In this document: in pieces, positions 23,700 through 34,722 of the stretch
Position numbering within the stretch: position 1 is the first letter of the stretch
How the letters are laid out: every line of letters starts with the position of its first letter
Source: Ascidia mentula
Taxonomy: Eukaryota; Chordata; Ascidiacea; Phlebobranchia; Ascidiidae
Assembly: GCA_947561715.1 (NCBI GenBank)
Contig: OX387205.1
Location: 8,313,001-8,377,000, forward strand
Length of the DNA stretch: 64,000 nucleotides
Direction: 5' to 3'
Position numbers and translations under genes: made by a program
Notes under the pieces: model-generated
What the model was told of the DNA's origin: nothing
Databases searched by the model: none
What the model saw: only the letters and a program-made list of their open reading frames with translations

Positions 23700-26600
23700 T
23701 CAGCGCATGTGAGTCGATTCATGAAGTTGGCGAGCAGTGAAACCCTCCCATGCAATCAGGTACTCCACCCTCGGGGTCTTTCCCGAATTAGCGACCACTC
23801 GCTTGGCAAGGACACGATATCGTTCGCCACAAGCGATTCGACCTTCTGCACCGAAGTAGCGCGCCATCGTGCGGCGTAGGTCTTTGTCGTTTGACTCCCG
23901 CCTGTTGGCAAATAGTACAGTTCATAATTCTGTCACATTTGGATTTAAAAGTGAATTATGCTTATCTTTATACAAAGACTATCAGATTTTGGCCTGAAAA
24001 CTAACGTTTCTGTGTTTTGGGTATAATTATACATAAGGTGGAAATTGTCAGGGCCAATTGCAACAGAATGGGAAATGATTACAAGAATCAATTAACAAGC
24101 ATTTGGGTCAAAAAGAAAAATGTTGGTATGCAGGAGACGGGGAATCGATTGGAAATTTTCTGTGATATTTCAATACTTTCGAGTAATACCGAAAATTTTC
24201 CCAAATGGCAGAGGTTGGGAATTACGAAATATCTCACTCACATCGATATGAAGGAGCCAGTCTCGCCATCAGGCGCCGTTTCATGCAAGAGGTCGGTAAT
24301 GGGAATAACGCTTGAAGATTCGCTACTGAATGAAGATTGCCGTTTGCGTCTCTTAGTTTTACTTCCACCAGTTGAGGGTCTTCCCCGCCCACGTGTGCTT
24401 GTGGATTTGGGAGGAACCACCTGATCTTTGCGGGGTCGCCCCCTCCGTCGTTTCGGATGTTCGTCCAAACTGAACAAGTGCAACAACTTTTTTAACGATT
24501 TTACAGAGTTCGCAGCATTGGTGAATGTTATTCGACATTGAAATACATTGATAAAAAATTATAACCGAATTATTTAATTGTATTACATATCCTGTTGTTA
24601 CAAAACAACACACAACAGAAAAGTCAGCGTTTCTGATCAGTGACGTTCAAACACACAAAAAAAGAGTCTATAACATACAGGTGGTCAAACATTCGGCCCG
24701 CAGGCCAAATAATGCCACGCCAAGCCCTGTTTTTTTGTCCGCGTATTTAATAGCTTTCGCTTACAAGTACTAACACTGCAATAGAACTATTTTTAGGGAC
24801 TCGAATGTTTAGTGACTTAGTTTTTCTGTGACTCAAGGTCGTTTGCTCTATAAGCTTCGAAAAATTTAAATAATGAGCTACCCTTTGAAGGTACGCTAAA
24901 TAATATTTCGCGAAAAAAGCGCCAGGAAAAGGACATGAAAAACAGTTTATAAATCCAAACCTATTTGAGGTTTCCGAGGATTTCACGGAACTTCTTCGAG
25001 AATCAAAGGAAAACCTGGGACAAAGCATAAATTACGAATCAAGTAACACAAACAAAACGCGAGTATTGGTACTTCTGGAGTTAAGAAATAAATCTATACG
25101 AGCACGAAGTTACCTGTCAAAAATATTATCCTGTGATGTGTCAAAGTTATCCGACGCTCTGTTTGGTGAAATCCAGCCGCCCTAGATTATAAATCGTTTG
25201 TATGTGAAAACCAAAACTGAAATTGCCTTTTTATTACATTTTAACCCAAAACTATAACAATATGACCCGTTTTTCGTATGAAACATGACAATGTTAACAA
25301 CAGCATGGGCCTGTCTCTTTCTTCTCAGAATTAAGAGCAAATCCGTTAATAATGTCACTATAACCAACATATTTGCAAAAACACCCCACCTCATTCGAGT
25401 CCCTCAGTTTCTTGGGTACGGGAGAAGTTTGATCACCCGGCGCGTTCCTTTTCAGTGGCGTAGGAGAATCGCTAAATATAATTGCTTTCAGAACACCATA
25501 TTACCACCATTATTTACGGGACGCAGAAAGATTATTATCGTCAGATATGCATGGTCATTGTTATCCATGTTTTCTTTTAACGACGCATTTCAAGCCCTGC
25601 TAAATTAATAGGAAGTACATCTACAATGTATTGGCCAAATTTAAAGTGGAACAATGTTGCGAAATTTGTCTTCAAAAGGATTGGGCCAAGTTCTACATTT
25701 TGTTACTCCTTTATGTGAATTATGAATGAAAAGTGACAAATCTATTCAAACCTTAAGAAAACTGAACCATGACGCAGATCCATTGATGTCATGAGTTCAT
25801 TGTCAATCACCCGACAAGTTGGAACACTGACAGATGGAGGAACGGGAGGGGACCGAGTCCGTAATCCCCAACTCATCTTCGCCTTCTTCGTTTCACTTCC
25901 ACACTGAAACCTTTCAAAACCAATTAAGGATTTAGTCCACTGTTTTTACATCAATGAATAAAATAATGTGCAACATATGTTTATATACACTTCATTTTTT
26001 TCAATTAATACTGAGCAGGTCGACAACTAAATTCACTAATTCAGCCTAAACCATAAACAGAGATATCAAAAAGTTGTTTAGGAACCTTGTTTTGTTGTTT
26101 TGTAGGGTTTCCAGAACTCTGTCCTTGAGCTGACTTCTGGTGGATGCTTCATGCACAAGCTACAATGTCATTGTAGGTTAAACCAGCTGGTTAACTATTA
26201 TTTGTAAATAAACCAGTAACATTAACAACAAATGAAGATTTGTTTACAAGGCCAATACATAAGAGTCAGAATTTCTTACATCTCCCAACTGAAGTGATTC
26301 CCAATTTTGAGCAAAGAAAGGCATAATTGCACCATAGAAATCATAATATTTCACGGTTTTAGCAATGGTAATGTTGTACAGTACAAGATGGACAACATCA
26401 ACCCTGCAAACATTTAAAAAAGGTTCAACAGCACATTCTTTTTAAAAAAAATTGTTTACAAAATGAGATCTGTTTCGCAAAATGCATATAATGTTCACAA
26501 ATATTAGTATGTAATGATAAAGAACAGACAAGAATGAATAATCTCACCATCTCATTGGCAGTCTGTGTACAAATTCTTCACCTTCATTGCATAATGCACA

Positions 26601-28029
26601 CACAAAGATATAAAATCTATCTCCGTACAGAATTGGAGTCTTCAGGCATTGTATACAAGCTAACAGAAATAGCTGTTAGAAAATACTTAAAATCACACAA
26701 AAATGCTGTTACCTTCATGAAACCATTGCTGACAACGGCAACATTGCAGCATTTTTAAGTACCAATCACCAGGACCTCCACAATAGCAATACACCTAACA
26801 TAGATAGGTTGACAAAAAAATACCAGAAACAATTAAAATCAGCCAAATTTACAACTTACCTCCTCAGTATTAACTTTGTTACCTTTGCACCAGGTAAGAG
26901 AAGATATGTCATAAGGCAAAACCTGCTTCATAACTTTCAATGCTGCAGCTACAGAGTAAAGTTTATATAACGTGTTTAAAAACTCTTATCAAGAAGATTT
27001 TTTGTTGCATTTAGTTGTTAAATAACACAATTGTACCTGCAGGACCCTCTGATTCTGCCCCTCCCCGCTTGGCTACAGCAGCAAAAACACATGTGCGACA
27101 CTGCCAAGGGGCATCCTCAGTATGAAGAACATATGTGTCAATAGTAGGGGCATGGCATAGTTGGTGGTAACCTGACAGGCATAATAAAGTCATACTAAAC
27201 AAAACTAGAGAACAAAAGAAAAATCTTACAACCCAAACATACCTTGACCACATTTGTCACATAGAACTATTTGATTTGGTGCGTCAGATTTACCATCACG
27301 ACATAAGGTACATGTTACATCAGACTCCATGTCATCTTCTGCATTTGTTTCGCTCTCATCTTCATCATCACTTTTCGGCCCATTTAGGAGCTGCATGTCT
27401 TTAAAGTGAACTGCCGATATTGACTTGTCCTCAAACTGCACATGGCACTGGTGTTTCAGGTCATCCACCTTTCAAACACATATACAATCAGACTCATATT
27501 GGTAAACGTAATATTACTTTAGCCTTACCCTGTAAACTGTGCCAAGATAATACAATCCATCTGACCAACGTGCTAAAACATCACTTTCCTCCTTAAAAAT
27601 GCCAAACATTTTACGATACAGAGCAGGTTGAACTTTCATCCTTGAAATGTGGTAATAACTCTGCCCAGTTTTATCCTTAACTGGGCTTGGATGAGGACTT
27701 TTGGTCTTATTGTTGCTCATTGCTGTGGTCAAACAGCCATTAATCAGACCATTTGTTTGTTTCACAGGTGAAAGACTTTTGTTTCTGTTGTGTTTTGAAG
27801 AGTCAACAGAAAAAAAGCGACGGATGTCATTGTTTGGTTTTGACAGAGTCGAGTTGCTTTTGAACAAGTTGCCCAATTCCTTGGTGTTTACAGTGGCCCC
27901 AAGTTTCGTAAAACTGCCAGTTTGAAAAACAGACAATGGGGAATGACTTTTGTGACTCTGTGTCACATGGTTCTCAAATATTGGTGGATGCTTGTTCGGA
28001 GACAATCCACCTGATTTGCTTCTAACCAT
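23700..28029 (-). CDS. Polycomb-like protein, PHF1/MTF2/PHF19 family (PRC2 accessory)
   Basis: Chromatin protein that recruits PRC2 to CpG-rich DNA. ATG at 28027-28029 (MVRSKSGG). The first coding exon, about 27531-28029, holds a Ser/Asn-rich leader and the start of a Tudor domain ([15 protein letters not shown]). The exon at about 27243-27473 completes the Tudor (CHVQFEDKS) and begins PHD1 ([13 protein letters not shown]). Exons at about 27035-27175, 26880-26950, 26745-26795 and 26545-26635 finish PHD1 and encode PHD2 ([36 protein letters not shown]). Exons at 26280-26405, 26085-26150 and 25745-25910 form the extended-homology, winged-helix region ([15 protein letters not shown]). An exon at about 24240-24475 carries AT-hook-like RRRGRPRK and RGRGRP. 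The last exon encodes the SUZ12-binding chromo-like end ([31 protein letters not shown]), with TGA at 23700-23702. One gene here is related to three vertebrate paralogues. Confidence 0.93.
24678..24720. mobile_element. Fragment of a hAT-like element end
   Basis: CAGGTGGTCAAACATTCGGC followed by CCGCAGG resembles the GGCCCG-rich end of the 8.0 kb element. No matching right end or target duplication was found nearby, so this is probably a decayed fragment. It lies in an intron of the Polycomb-like gene. Confidence 0.4.
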
Positions 28030-29234
28030 GTTGGGCCTATTTTGATTAAGGCTAAAATAAAACAAAATTGTTTCTAAATGTTTTTTTTCTACTGGTCTGC
28101 AAAATATTGAATTAAATTAAAACTTAACCATCTTGCTGATGTTACTGTTCACAACAATGGACATCTAAATATCATATCTTACATTCCTATTCGTTTATTG
28201 TGCAGAAAACACACCATGAAAAGTCCACAATCACACATAAAAAAGCAACAATACACCCTTTCTAAAAATAATTTATTTTCAAAAGCGAATATTAAATGCA
28301 TGACAGGCACTGGGTTTCTTAAAGTTGCAAATAAAAAGAATAGAAAGCGCATGAAGCTCGAAATACTCGTCCGTTTAAAAACTAAAACTTACAAGACAAG
28401 CTCGAAAATGTAGCTTATTTGGAAAATGTTACAAATATTATCTTCTCAAAACTAGCTTAATGAATTTCTTACACTTTTTACGGTCATTTTAATGAAAATA
28501 ACGCTTTCCAAACAAGTTTTTTTTGAAGTTCACGTTTCTAGCAAAAGTCGGGAATTATCTCGCGCCTTTACAGAAAAGTAGACTCGTCGCAGCCTCGCTA
28601 CGAACCAAAAGTAAAATATTTTTGCATTTAGTATCAAAAAGATTCGTATTACAGAATCACCAGGCCTTGTTGAAAGTTTTAAAATATCATTACATGGTGA
28701 CTGATAATGTAATACATATAATGGTGACGGATAATGTTTTCATTACTGTGAAAAAGTTTCTAACATGCATTAGCCGGAAATCCCAGCATAGATTGTTGCT
28801 TCAAATACGTTGGTTTTATAGAATTTATAAAATCTTTGCAAAGCTGCAGCTTTGCAATAATATGGCTTTTTTTGCACATATATAAAATCTTTGTTGTCAT
28901 ACTTTGGGGGCAGGCCTATCCGTTGTGCAGAATATAACAGTAAATTTTATGTGTAAGACACCTCCAATGGCTGCGGCCTACTGGTCACTTGATCTACTGT
29001 TTGGAATGACTGTTCTGTTCAACGTTATGCAACGGACGATAAGTTCGTTAAAACAGTACACTGGTTAATAAAGTGAAACAAAAATACGTTTTATTAACCT
29101 TTCTAGTAAGCATAACTGCGGACACGATAGCCGTTAGACTGAACGCCACAAACTCGTCGCAACAAAAATCCCTTCATCTCCAAAAATATCGTGAGCAGCC
29201 CAGTCATTTCCTTTCCAACATCGTAGACCGGATA
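28030..29234. other. Intergenic between same-strand genes
   Basis: Upstream region of the Polycomb-like gene (5' UTR sequence from about 28040, promoter above) and 3' UTR of GTF2H4. Minus-strand AATAAA at 29090-29095 lies about 140 bases past the GTF2H4 stop and is its likely polyadenylation signal. The plus-strand ORFs here are shadows without family resemblance. Confidence 0.5.
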
Positions 29235-32200
29235 TCATCCAGTTTCAGAATCTTTCTTATGTCGTTTCCAGAACTTCTTAACTTGATCATGAGCTTCTCG
29301 AGTGACGATCATGTTTCGCTTCGCGGCGTTTTCCCAAATTAAAGCGCCCAAGTCCTGTCAAATACATTCGCCTTTACTTCAATGGGGCTTGTAAGTGAAT
29401 TGGTATAAAACAGAGCTTTATCATTCTTCTTTAGTGGAGTTGTTACCGTAACGATTCGACAGCCTAATACACTGCTTAAGGTACCGAACCACTGGAACAT
29501 TTGTGTAAAAATGTAGGCTAAATTTTGTTTTGACGCAAAAAGTAAGTTTAAGAACCACTTTGGATTGTAAAAATGCGTCCAACAGTTTTACCAGAGCGCT
29601 TGCTATTAGGGGGTTTCCCCAGTAAACGATGATTTCGCCTTACTCTAGCATAGTTTCGTAAAACTTCGTAGTCGCCAGGAGTTAGAAATTGATTGTAGAG
29701 GACTCCCTCGCGAAACGAAAGGCGGTCACGCTCCATCGCCCACAGCCGGATCTGATCGGCGAGAGTTGAGGGAATAATCGGGTCCTAGACAATAGAATAA
29801 CATCAAGTCGACACCGGTTTGATAGCGTAAGAGAGGAAAAACTACTGCATTGTAAACATTAAGTCGATATCGTCTGAAACATTTGACGATTTCAGGCACA
29901 GAATGGATAAAAGGATATATATTTTGACTCGATATTACAATGTCACGAATACAAAACTCTTAAGATTTCCGGTAGACTACTTGCATTTTTTAGCATGTCT
30001 GGGTGTGCATTGGCTTTTATGTAGTGCAAAATTTGGTCGGCGGTAATACCATTCACCACTGCAGTTTGAACACTTTCCCTTGTCATCTGAAGTACACATA
30101 CGTTCGGAAATCTGAAAAGGGGGACGTCAAATTTGTCAGATTTATAATATAAACATTTATTACTATTGTTTCTGACCTGTACAACATTTCACAGAAAAGA
30201 GACAAAATTGCATACTGCAGCTCAGAATCTATAATGAAAGATAAAAAATATTTGATGATTTTTCTACCGAATGAAAATTGCGTTGTCGAAAACGATAAGT
30301 TGGGATGAAATACATTAAAACCACCATGTTTTTTTCTGGCGGGTAGTGAAAGTTGCGATTGTGAATGGGTCGAATAAACGCGGTGTAATTGCGCAATATT
30401 TCAAACCGTGTTATACGTGGGCTGTGTAACCGCTACATGAAACTTGTCACAATCAAGTACAAAACTAAACCTTTTTTGAAAACTGAAATGTTTTTTTATT
30501 TGTATGGTCAAACATATAATCAATCTGACCTGTGTATGCGTAAACTCTGTAATTTGTTTCGGCGATAATAAATCCTTGGTTAGTTGCAGAGTTGGTCGAC
30601 AACGATGTTGTCCCGCTTCGGTTGACAAGATTTATTGCCAAGAGCGTGGGATAAAACCGACGGGATTTCCTCTACAAAAAAAGGAAATTTGTAAAAGGCA
30701 TAAAAATTTTATTCAATATTTGTAAGTGAAATTGCGATTAGGGTTTATTATAAGTATAAAAACAGACAGTCGTAAACATACTTTGCGCTGCATTATTAAA
30801 CCCATTTCGCGAAAATGTTGGAGACAAAGGAGAACATGATCATCCCGGCCATCAGTAGGAAGATCCTACGAACAGGTGTAAGTGACATGCAACGTCAGGT
30901 TAAGATTAGATCTTTTTATGCATACTTTTCCAACTAACCTTACCAACAGATGAAAAGCTAAGTTCGAAGAGAAACCGGAGAATGGAAACCAGATTCATGC
31001 CACGATCTCGCACCCAGTTTAAATATTCAAGAATGAAAAACCACACCTTGTAATAACCATAATGAACTTTAGCACAAACTTATACACTGAAATGAGCATT
31101 TTAACCTGTGAAGCAGTGTCCAGGAGTAGGAACTGAAATCCTTTGGCTGTGATTATCGAGAATCTTCTTCCATCATTATCTTCATCTTGTCTATTTTTTA
31201 AATTATGATTAAACATTAGCATAGTACCAATCTCAAAGATTTTCTAAAACAGTGATCCCCAACCTTTTTTGCACTACCAGCCCTTGGCCTTTAACGTGTA
31301 GCAGATAAACTATAATAAGAATGGCATATTTGTCTTTAATTGTCCTTTTGTACAAACTAAAAACAAATGACTCTCAGACCATTACTGTCCACAGCCTAAT
31401 GACTGAGTATCCCGCTATAAAGTATAGTTTGTGCATAACTGTAAAACGAACAACACTCAATAATCCACCTCATCAAGTTTGATTGAATTAGAAGATCTTT
31501 CAGGTCTTGGCTGATCACAGCACTTGATTCTGATCCGACAAGATAATGAAGCAGGATTTCCCACCTTTCTACTGCATATTTATCAAGTGCTTGCTCATCC
31601 TTGACATGCTTGTCTGGTCCCAAGTGTTCGGTACTCGACCATGTTTCACCACTAAAAATTAAATGAACAAATGCTATTTCATTGTTGTTGTATTCTATAT
31701 TACTAAAAATCATTAAAAATAAAAAATTACCTGCATGGTTTTATTTGGGTTCAAAAAACAAAACACTAACTATTAATATTTCATGTAATGGCACGATTGG
31801 CATTGCCTGGGCTGCCAAGCCTGTAAACCTAATGCTAACTATTAATAGCTTGAAACATACTGTATGTCACTATCAAAATGTGTTCACAATTTTCTCACCC
31901 TCCAACTAAAGCTCTTTGAAGATTTCTCCGAAACACTGTGTTCAGTGTATACGCAGATGACAAACTCCCTTGAAGTTTTGACTCATTCCAAACATGAAGG
32001 TCGCATAATGCTTTTACAGCTCTAGCATGATCCCTACAGAAACAACAGGAAATGCAAAATCTGAATAACAGCACGGTCAAGTAATAAACCTACTCCTTGG
32101 CTTCATTTGTTGTCCATGAAGATGTTGCTGCTTTCGTGATTGGTTGCTCCACAAACAAAACTCTCATCACATAGTATTTTGCCAGTTCAGGTAATTCCCT

Positions 32201-32410
32201 AAAAACAACACAAGAATATATTTTGATAACATCCATTGAATCATGTTGTGTGTAGAGTCATTAGTTGACTGTAACTTTCCAGCATTACCTGAAAACAGCC
32301 ATACATGTTGCAGGATGTTCATAGAGCGAATCCAGTAACACTGATGGTAGACCGCAAAGATAGTCATGCAAATTCTTGCACTCTAGTTTCACCCGTTCTA
32401 GGGTGTTCAT
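29235..32410 (-). CDS. GTF2H4: TFIIH core subunit p52 (GTF2H4/Tfb2)
   Basis: Subunit of the general transcription and nucleotide-excision-repair factor TFIIH; it anchors and stimulates the XPB helicase in the nucleus. About 12 exons. The start at 32408-32410 gives [20 protein letters not shown] and [14 protein letters not shown], matching the human N terminus after its first residues. Downstream exons at about 32095-32200, 31895-32035, 31470-31650, 31095-31195, 30950-31045, 30786-30865, 30530-30672, 30178-30228, 29985-30115 and 29645-29785 keep family motifs: [98 protein letters not shown] and [17 protein letters not shown]. The last exon, 29235-29358, encodes the basic XPB-binding end ([20 protein letters not shown]) and TGA. 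The ATG lies only 337 bases past the GPR89 stop, suggesting joint transcription. Confidence 0.97.
31249..31300. mobile_element. hAT-like terminal fragment
   Basis: CAGTGATCCCCAACCTTTTT resembles the end consensus of many hAT elements. No second end with a target duplication was found within the intron of GTF2H4, so this is called only as a fragment. Confidence 0.35.
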
Positions 32411-32746
32411 CACCAATAGCAATATTACTAGTTAATACCACATAATAAGTCAGGTCCCAAGAAACAATTATGTTTTGGAAGAGCAAAGTATGTGCACAGA
32501 ATTAATCTAAAATTGAGAAGTAACTCTTTTGAAATACCTGCAATAAATTTTATTATTATACTGAACAGCATTATATTTCTAAACATTTGAGAACATGTAA
32601 ACAACAAAAATGTAACATTTTTAGCTTTCAACTGTCAAAATTTTGAGTGGATTTTATGTTTTCAAATTGTTTGCAGCATTTTTATAAACCTCTATGAAAC
32701 GGGACACATAATTGCAACAAATATAACATCTGCCATAATAGAACTA

Positions 32747-34150
32747 TTAATCACGAAAGGATTGCGACAAAGTAAGGTCTTTGACAGTGTGCTTCTCCGG
32801 TGCCTGTTTATGGGCAAGGTAAAGAAATCCAATGCTGCTAAGAGCACTGACTAAAAATATCACATCAAACCATCGGTGATAAAACTGAAATTGAAGAGCA
32901 CCTAAGACTTCAGTAATTATCGTCCGGTATGACTCGGGCATGTTCATTCGCATCAATAACACTGACGACACAAAGTACATGCCCATGATCTGTGCTAATC
33001 CCATTACAATGATATTGGATGATTTGCTGCTTGAGATGGCATAAAAAAACTTTGTAAGAGTAATTAGCAATCCTCTGATGGAAGTTACTATCATCACACC
33101 AACTAAAATGAATGACACATGTTGTGCCCAGAATGCAACATCGAACTCGAAACCAAGATAATGCACGAGTATTTCTATGCCTTTAGTCACAGGGTCTTTT
33201 TTTCCAACACGGTTGAAGACAATGTTAATGGTGCACATAAATATTTTCCACATACAATAAAGTGAGAAAAAGTATCCCAGTATGTTGAAGTAACGACCTT
33301 TCAGAGTTTTTGAGTATTCAATCCTTTGCTTAGTTGCATGAAGATCCACAGTTTCCAAAAAAAGTTGGCGACTCAGTTCCTCATGGATATTCACATCTTG
33401 CTGCAATTGTGGAATATTTTCACTTGGAATAGGTGAAGGAGCTGTTGCTGTCCTAAACCTGGACCATATTCCACCACTTGATGGCACTGCTGAACCTCTT
33501 TCCAGTGCGGCTTTTCGCTTGGCAATAGCAATACGCTTTTTAATGTTGATGATACGTTCATTTGTTTGCATCAGTTTTTTCTCCATAGAATGGATGTCCG
33601 CATCAGTAACATGCCTGAGAAAGTATGAGGAATAGGTGTATGGACAGTTTACTGCACCAAAACCAGATAAAAGTGCCATCACTGTGACACCTATTACTCC
33701 AACTCTACTTATGACTTGTTCAATTGACAAGATTCCATGTTGGGCACTCAATATTGGAAAAGGGTCACCAATTTTCCAGAAGAAATACACAAATAAGCCC
33801 CAAACAATGACAGCAGCTCCCATTTTGTATCGCTGCAAAAAGCGGATGTTACTCACCACAAAGTAGGAGATGCAGAACGGTACCAGAAATACAACCACAA
33901 ACAGCATACCATAAAGGTTCAGCTTCCAGTGAAAAAAGCGTGATGATGCATTTAACAGGCCAACAATTTCAAAGATAATAAGTTCAAACATTGTGCAAGA
34001 AAGCGCAAATGTGACAGCAAAAATAACTTGCACTGTCTGATGATGACATTCATAATCTTTGAAGAGTTGCCAAAGAAAAAACACCCATCCAAATGCAAAG
34101 AAAAGAATTTGTGTTGAAAACATAACAATTGAATCGAATAAAAATGTCAT
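32747..34150 (-). CDS. GPR89: Golgi pH regulator GPR89 (GPHR), intronless
   Basis: Multi-pass membrane protein of the Golgi and endoplasmic reticulum that acts as an anion channel supporting Golgi acidification. One uninterrupted ORF of 467 codons, close to the usual length of about 455, starts at a good ATG (MTFLFDSIVMFSTQILFFAF). It shows the typical order: N-terminal hydrophobic helices, the conserved FELIIFEI segment, and a cytosolic loop with coiled-coil character (MEKKLMQTNERIINIKKRIA). The C-terminal membrane half follows (LKGRYFNILGYFFSLYCMWK, FISSSK-like loop, FYHRWFDVIFLVSALSSIGF). Unlike most neighbours it has no coding introns. It is divergent from DALRD3 over about 570 bp and lies upstream of GTF2H4 on the same strand, so it may be the first cistron of a pair. 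Confidence 0.97.
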   Translation of the reverse strand: MTFLFDSIVMFSTQILFFAFGWVFFLWQLFKDYECHHQTVQVIFAVTFALSCTMFELIIFEIVGLLNASSRFFHWKLNLYGMLFVVVFLVPFCISYFVVSNIRFLQRYKMGAAVIVWGLFVYFFWKIGDPFPILSAQHGILSIEQVISRVGVIGVTVMALLSGFGAVNCPYTYSSYFLRHVTDADIHSMEKKLMQTNERIINIKKRIAIAKRKAALERGSAVPSSGGIWSRFRTATAPSPIPSENIPQLQQDVNIHEELSRQLFLETVDLHATKQRIEYSKTLKGRYFNILGYFFSLYCMWKIFMCTINIVFNRVGKKDPVTKGIEILVHYLGFEFDVAFWAQHVSFILVGVMIVTSIRGLLITLTKFFYAISSSKSSNIIVMGLAQIMGMYFVSSVLLMRMNMPESYRTIITEVLGALQFQFYHRWFDVIFLVSALSSIGFLYLAHKQAPEKHTVKDLTLSQSFRD

Positions 34151-34722
34151 ATTTACAATCAGTTTTTATCTTCCTATTTTCCAATGCTGCAAAATAGTGT
34201 AAAAGTTCATAGAGGTGTAACTATCTAGCCATATAAAAAAAATGGTGAAAAAAAAGCATAATTTTGTAGGTAATTGATAAGAATGTACAAAATTGAAATC
34301 TAACTGTAGCAATGTACAAATATTATTACATGATATGATTTAATCTGTGATTTCACTTAATAACATGAGGCTTATATCTTTATTTGTTACACTTGTCATT
34401 TTTGCTAGTGACATGTAGGAATAGGCCTAGATATATGTTATAATGTTAATTCATTTTTGGATCAAGTCAAGTCCATCGCTATTTCTCTGGATATCAAAAA
34501 TTGTTACTTAAAACATAACGAAAACTTAATAAGTCATTTAAATGGGGATATATATATCCTTTGTCAATAACTTTCGTTTATTGTGGTTAAATAACAACAA
34601 AAATACACGTGTTGCAGAAACCAGAAATAATTTTTTGTGATGTTTTGCTTCACTGGGCATCTTTCACACGATGTGTCCTGGACCGTAACGTCCATTGAAC
34701 ATTTCCTGATTATTTGTTACGA
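34151..34722. promoter_or_regulatory. Divergent promoter region of GPR89 and DALRD3
   Basis: This is 572 bp of AT-rich noncoding sequence between two head-to-head start codons, so both promoters must lie here. No strong TATA placement or further gene is seen. Confidence 0.5.

Noticed and set aside
29073-29342. 89-codon plus-strand ORF with a signal-peptide-like start
   Set aside because: It overlaps the antisense of the terminal GTF2H4 exon, which is strongly conserved; it is a shadow ORF.
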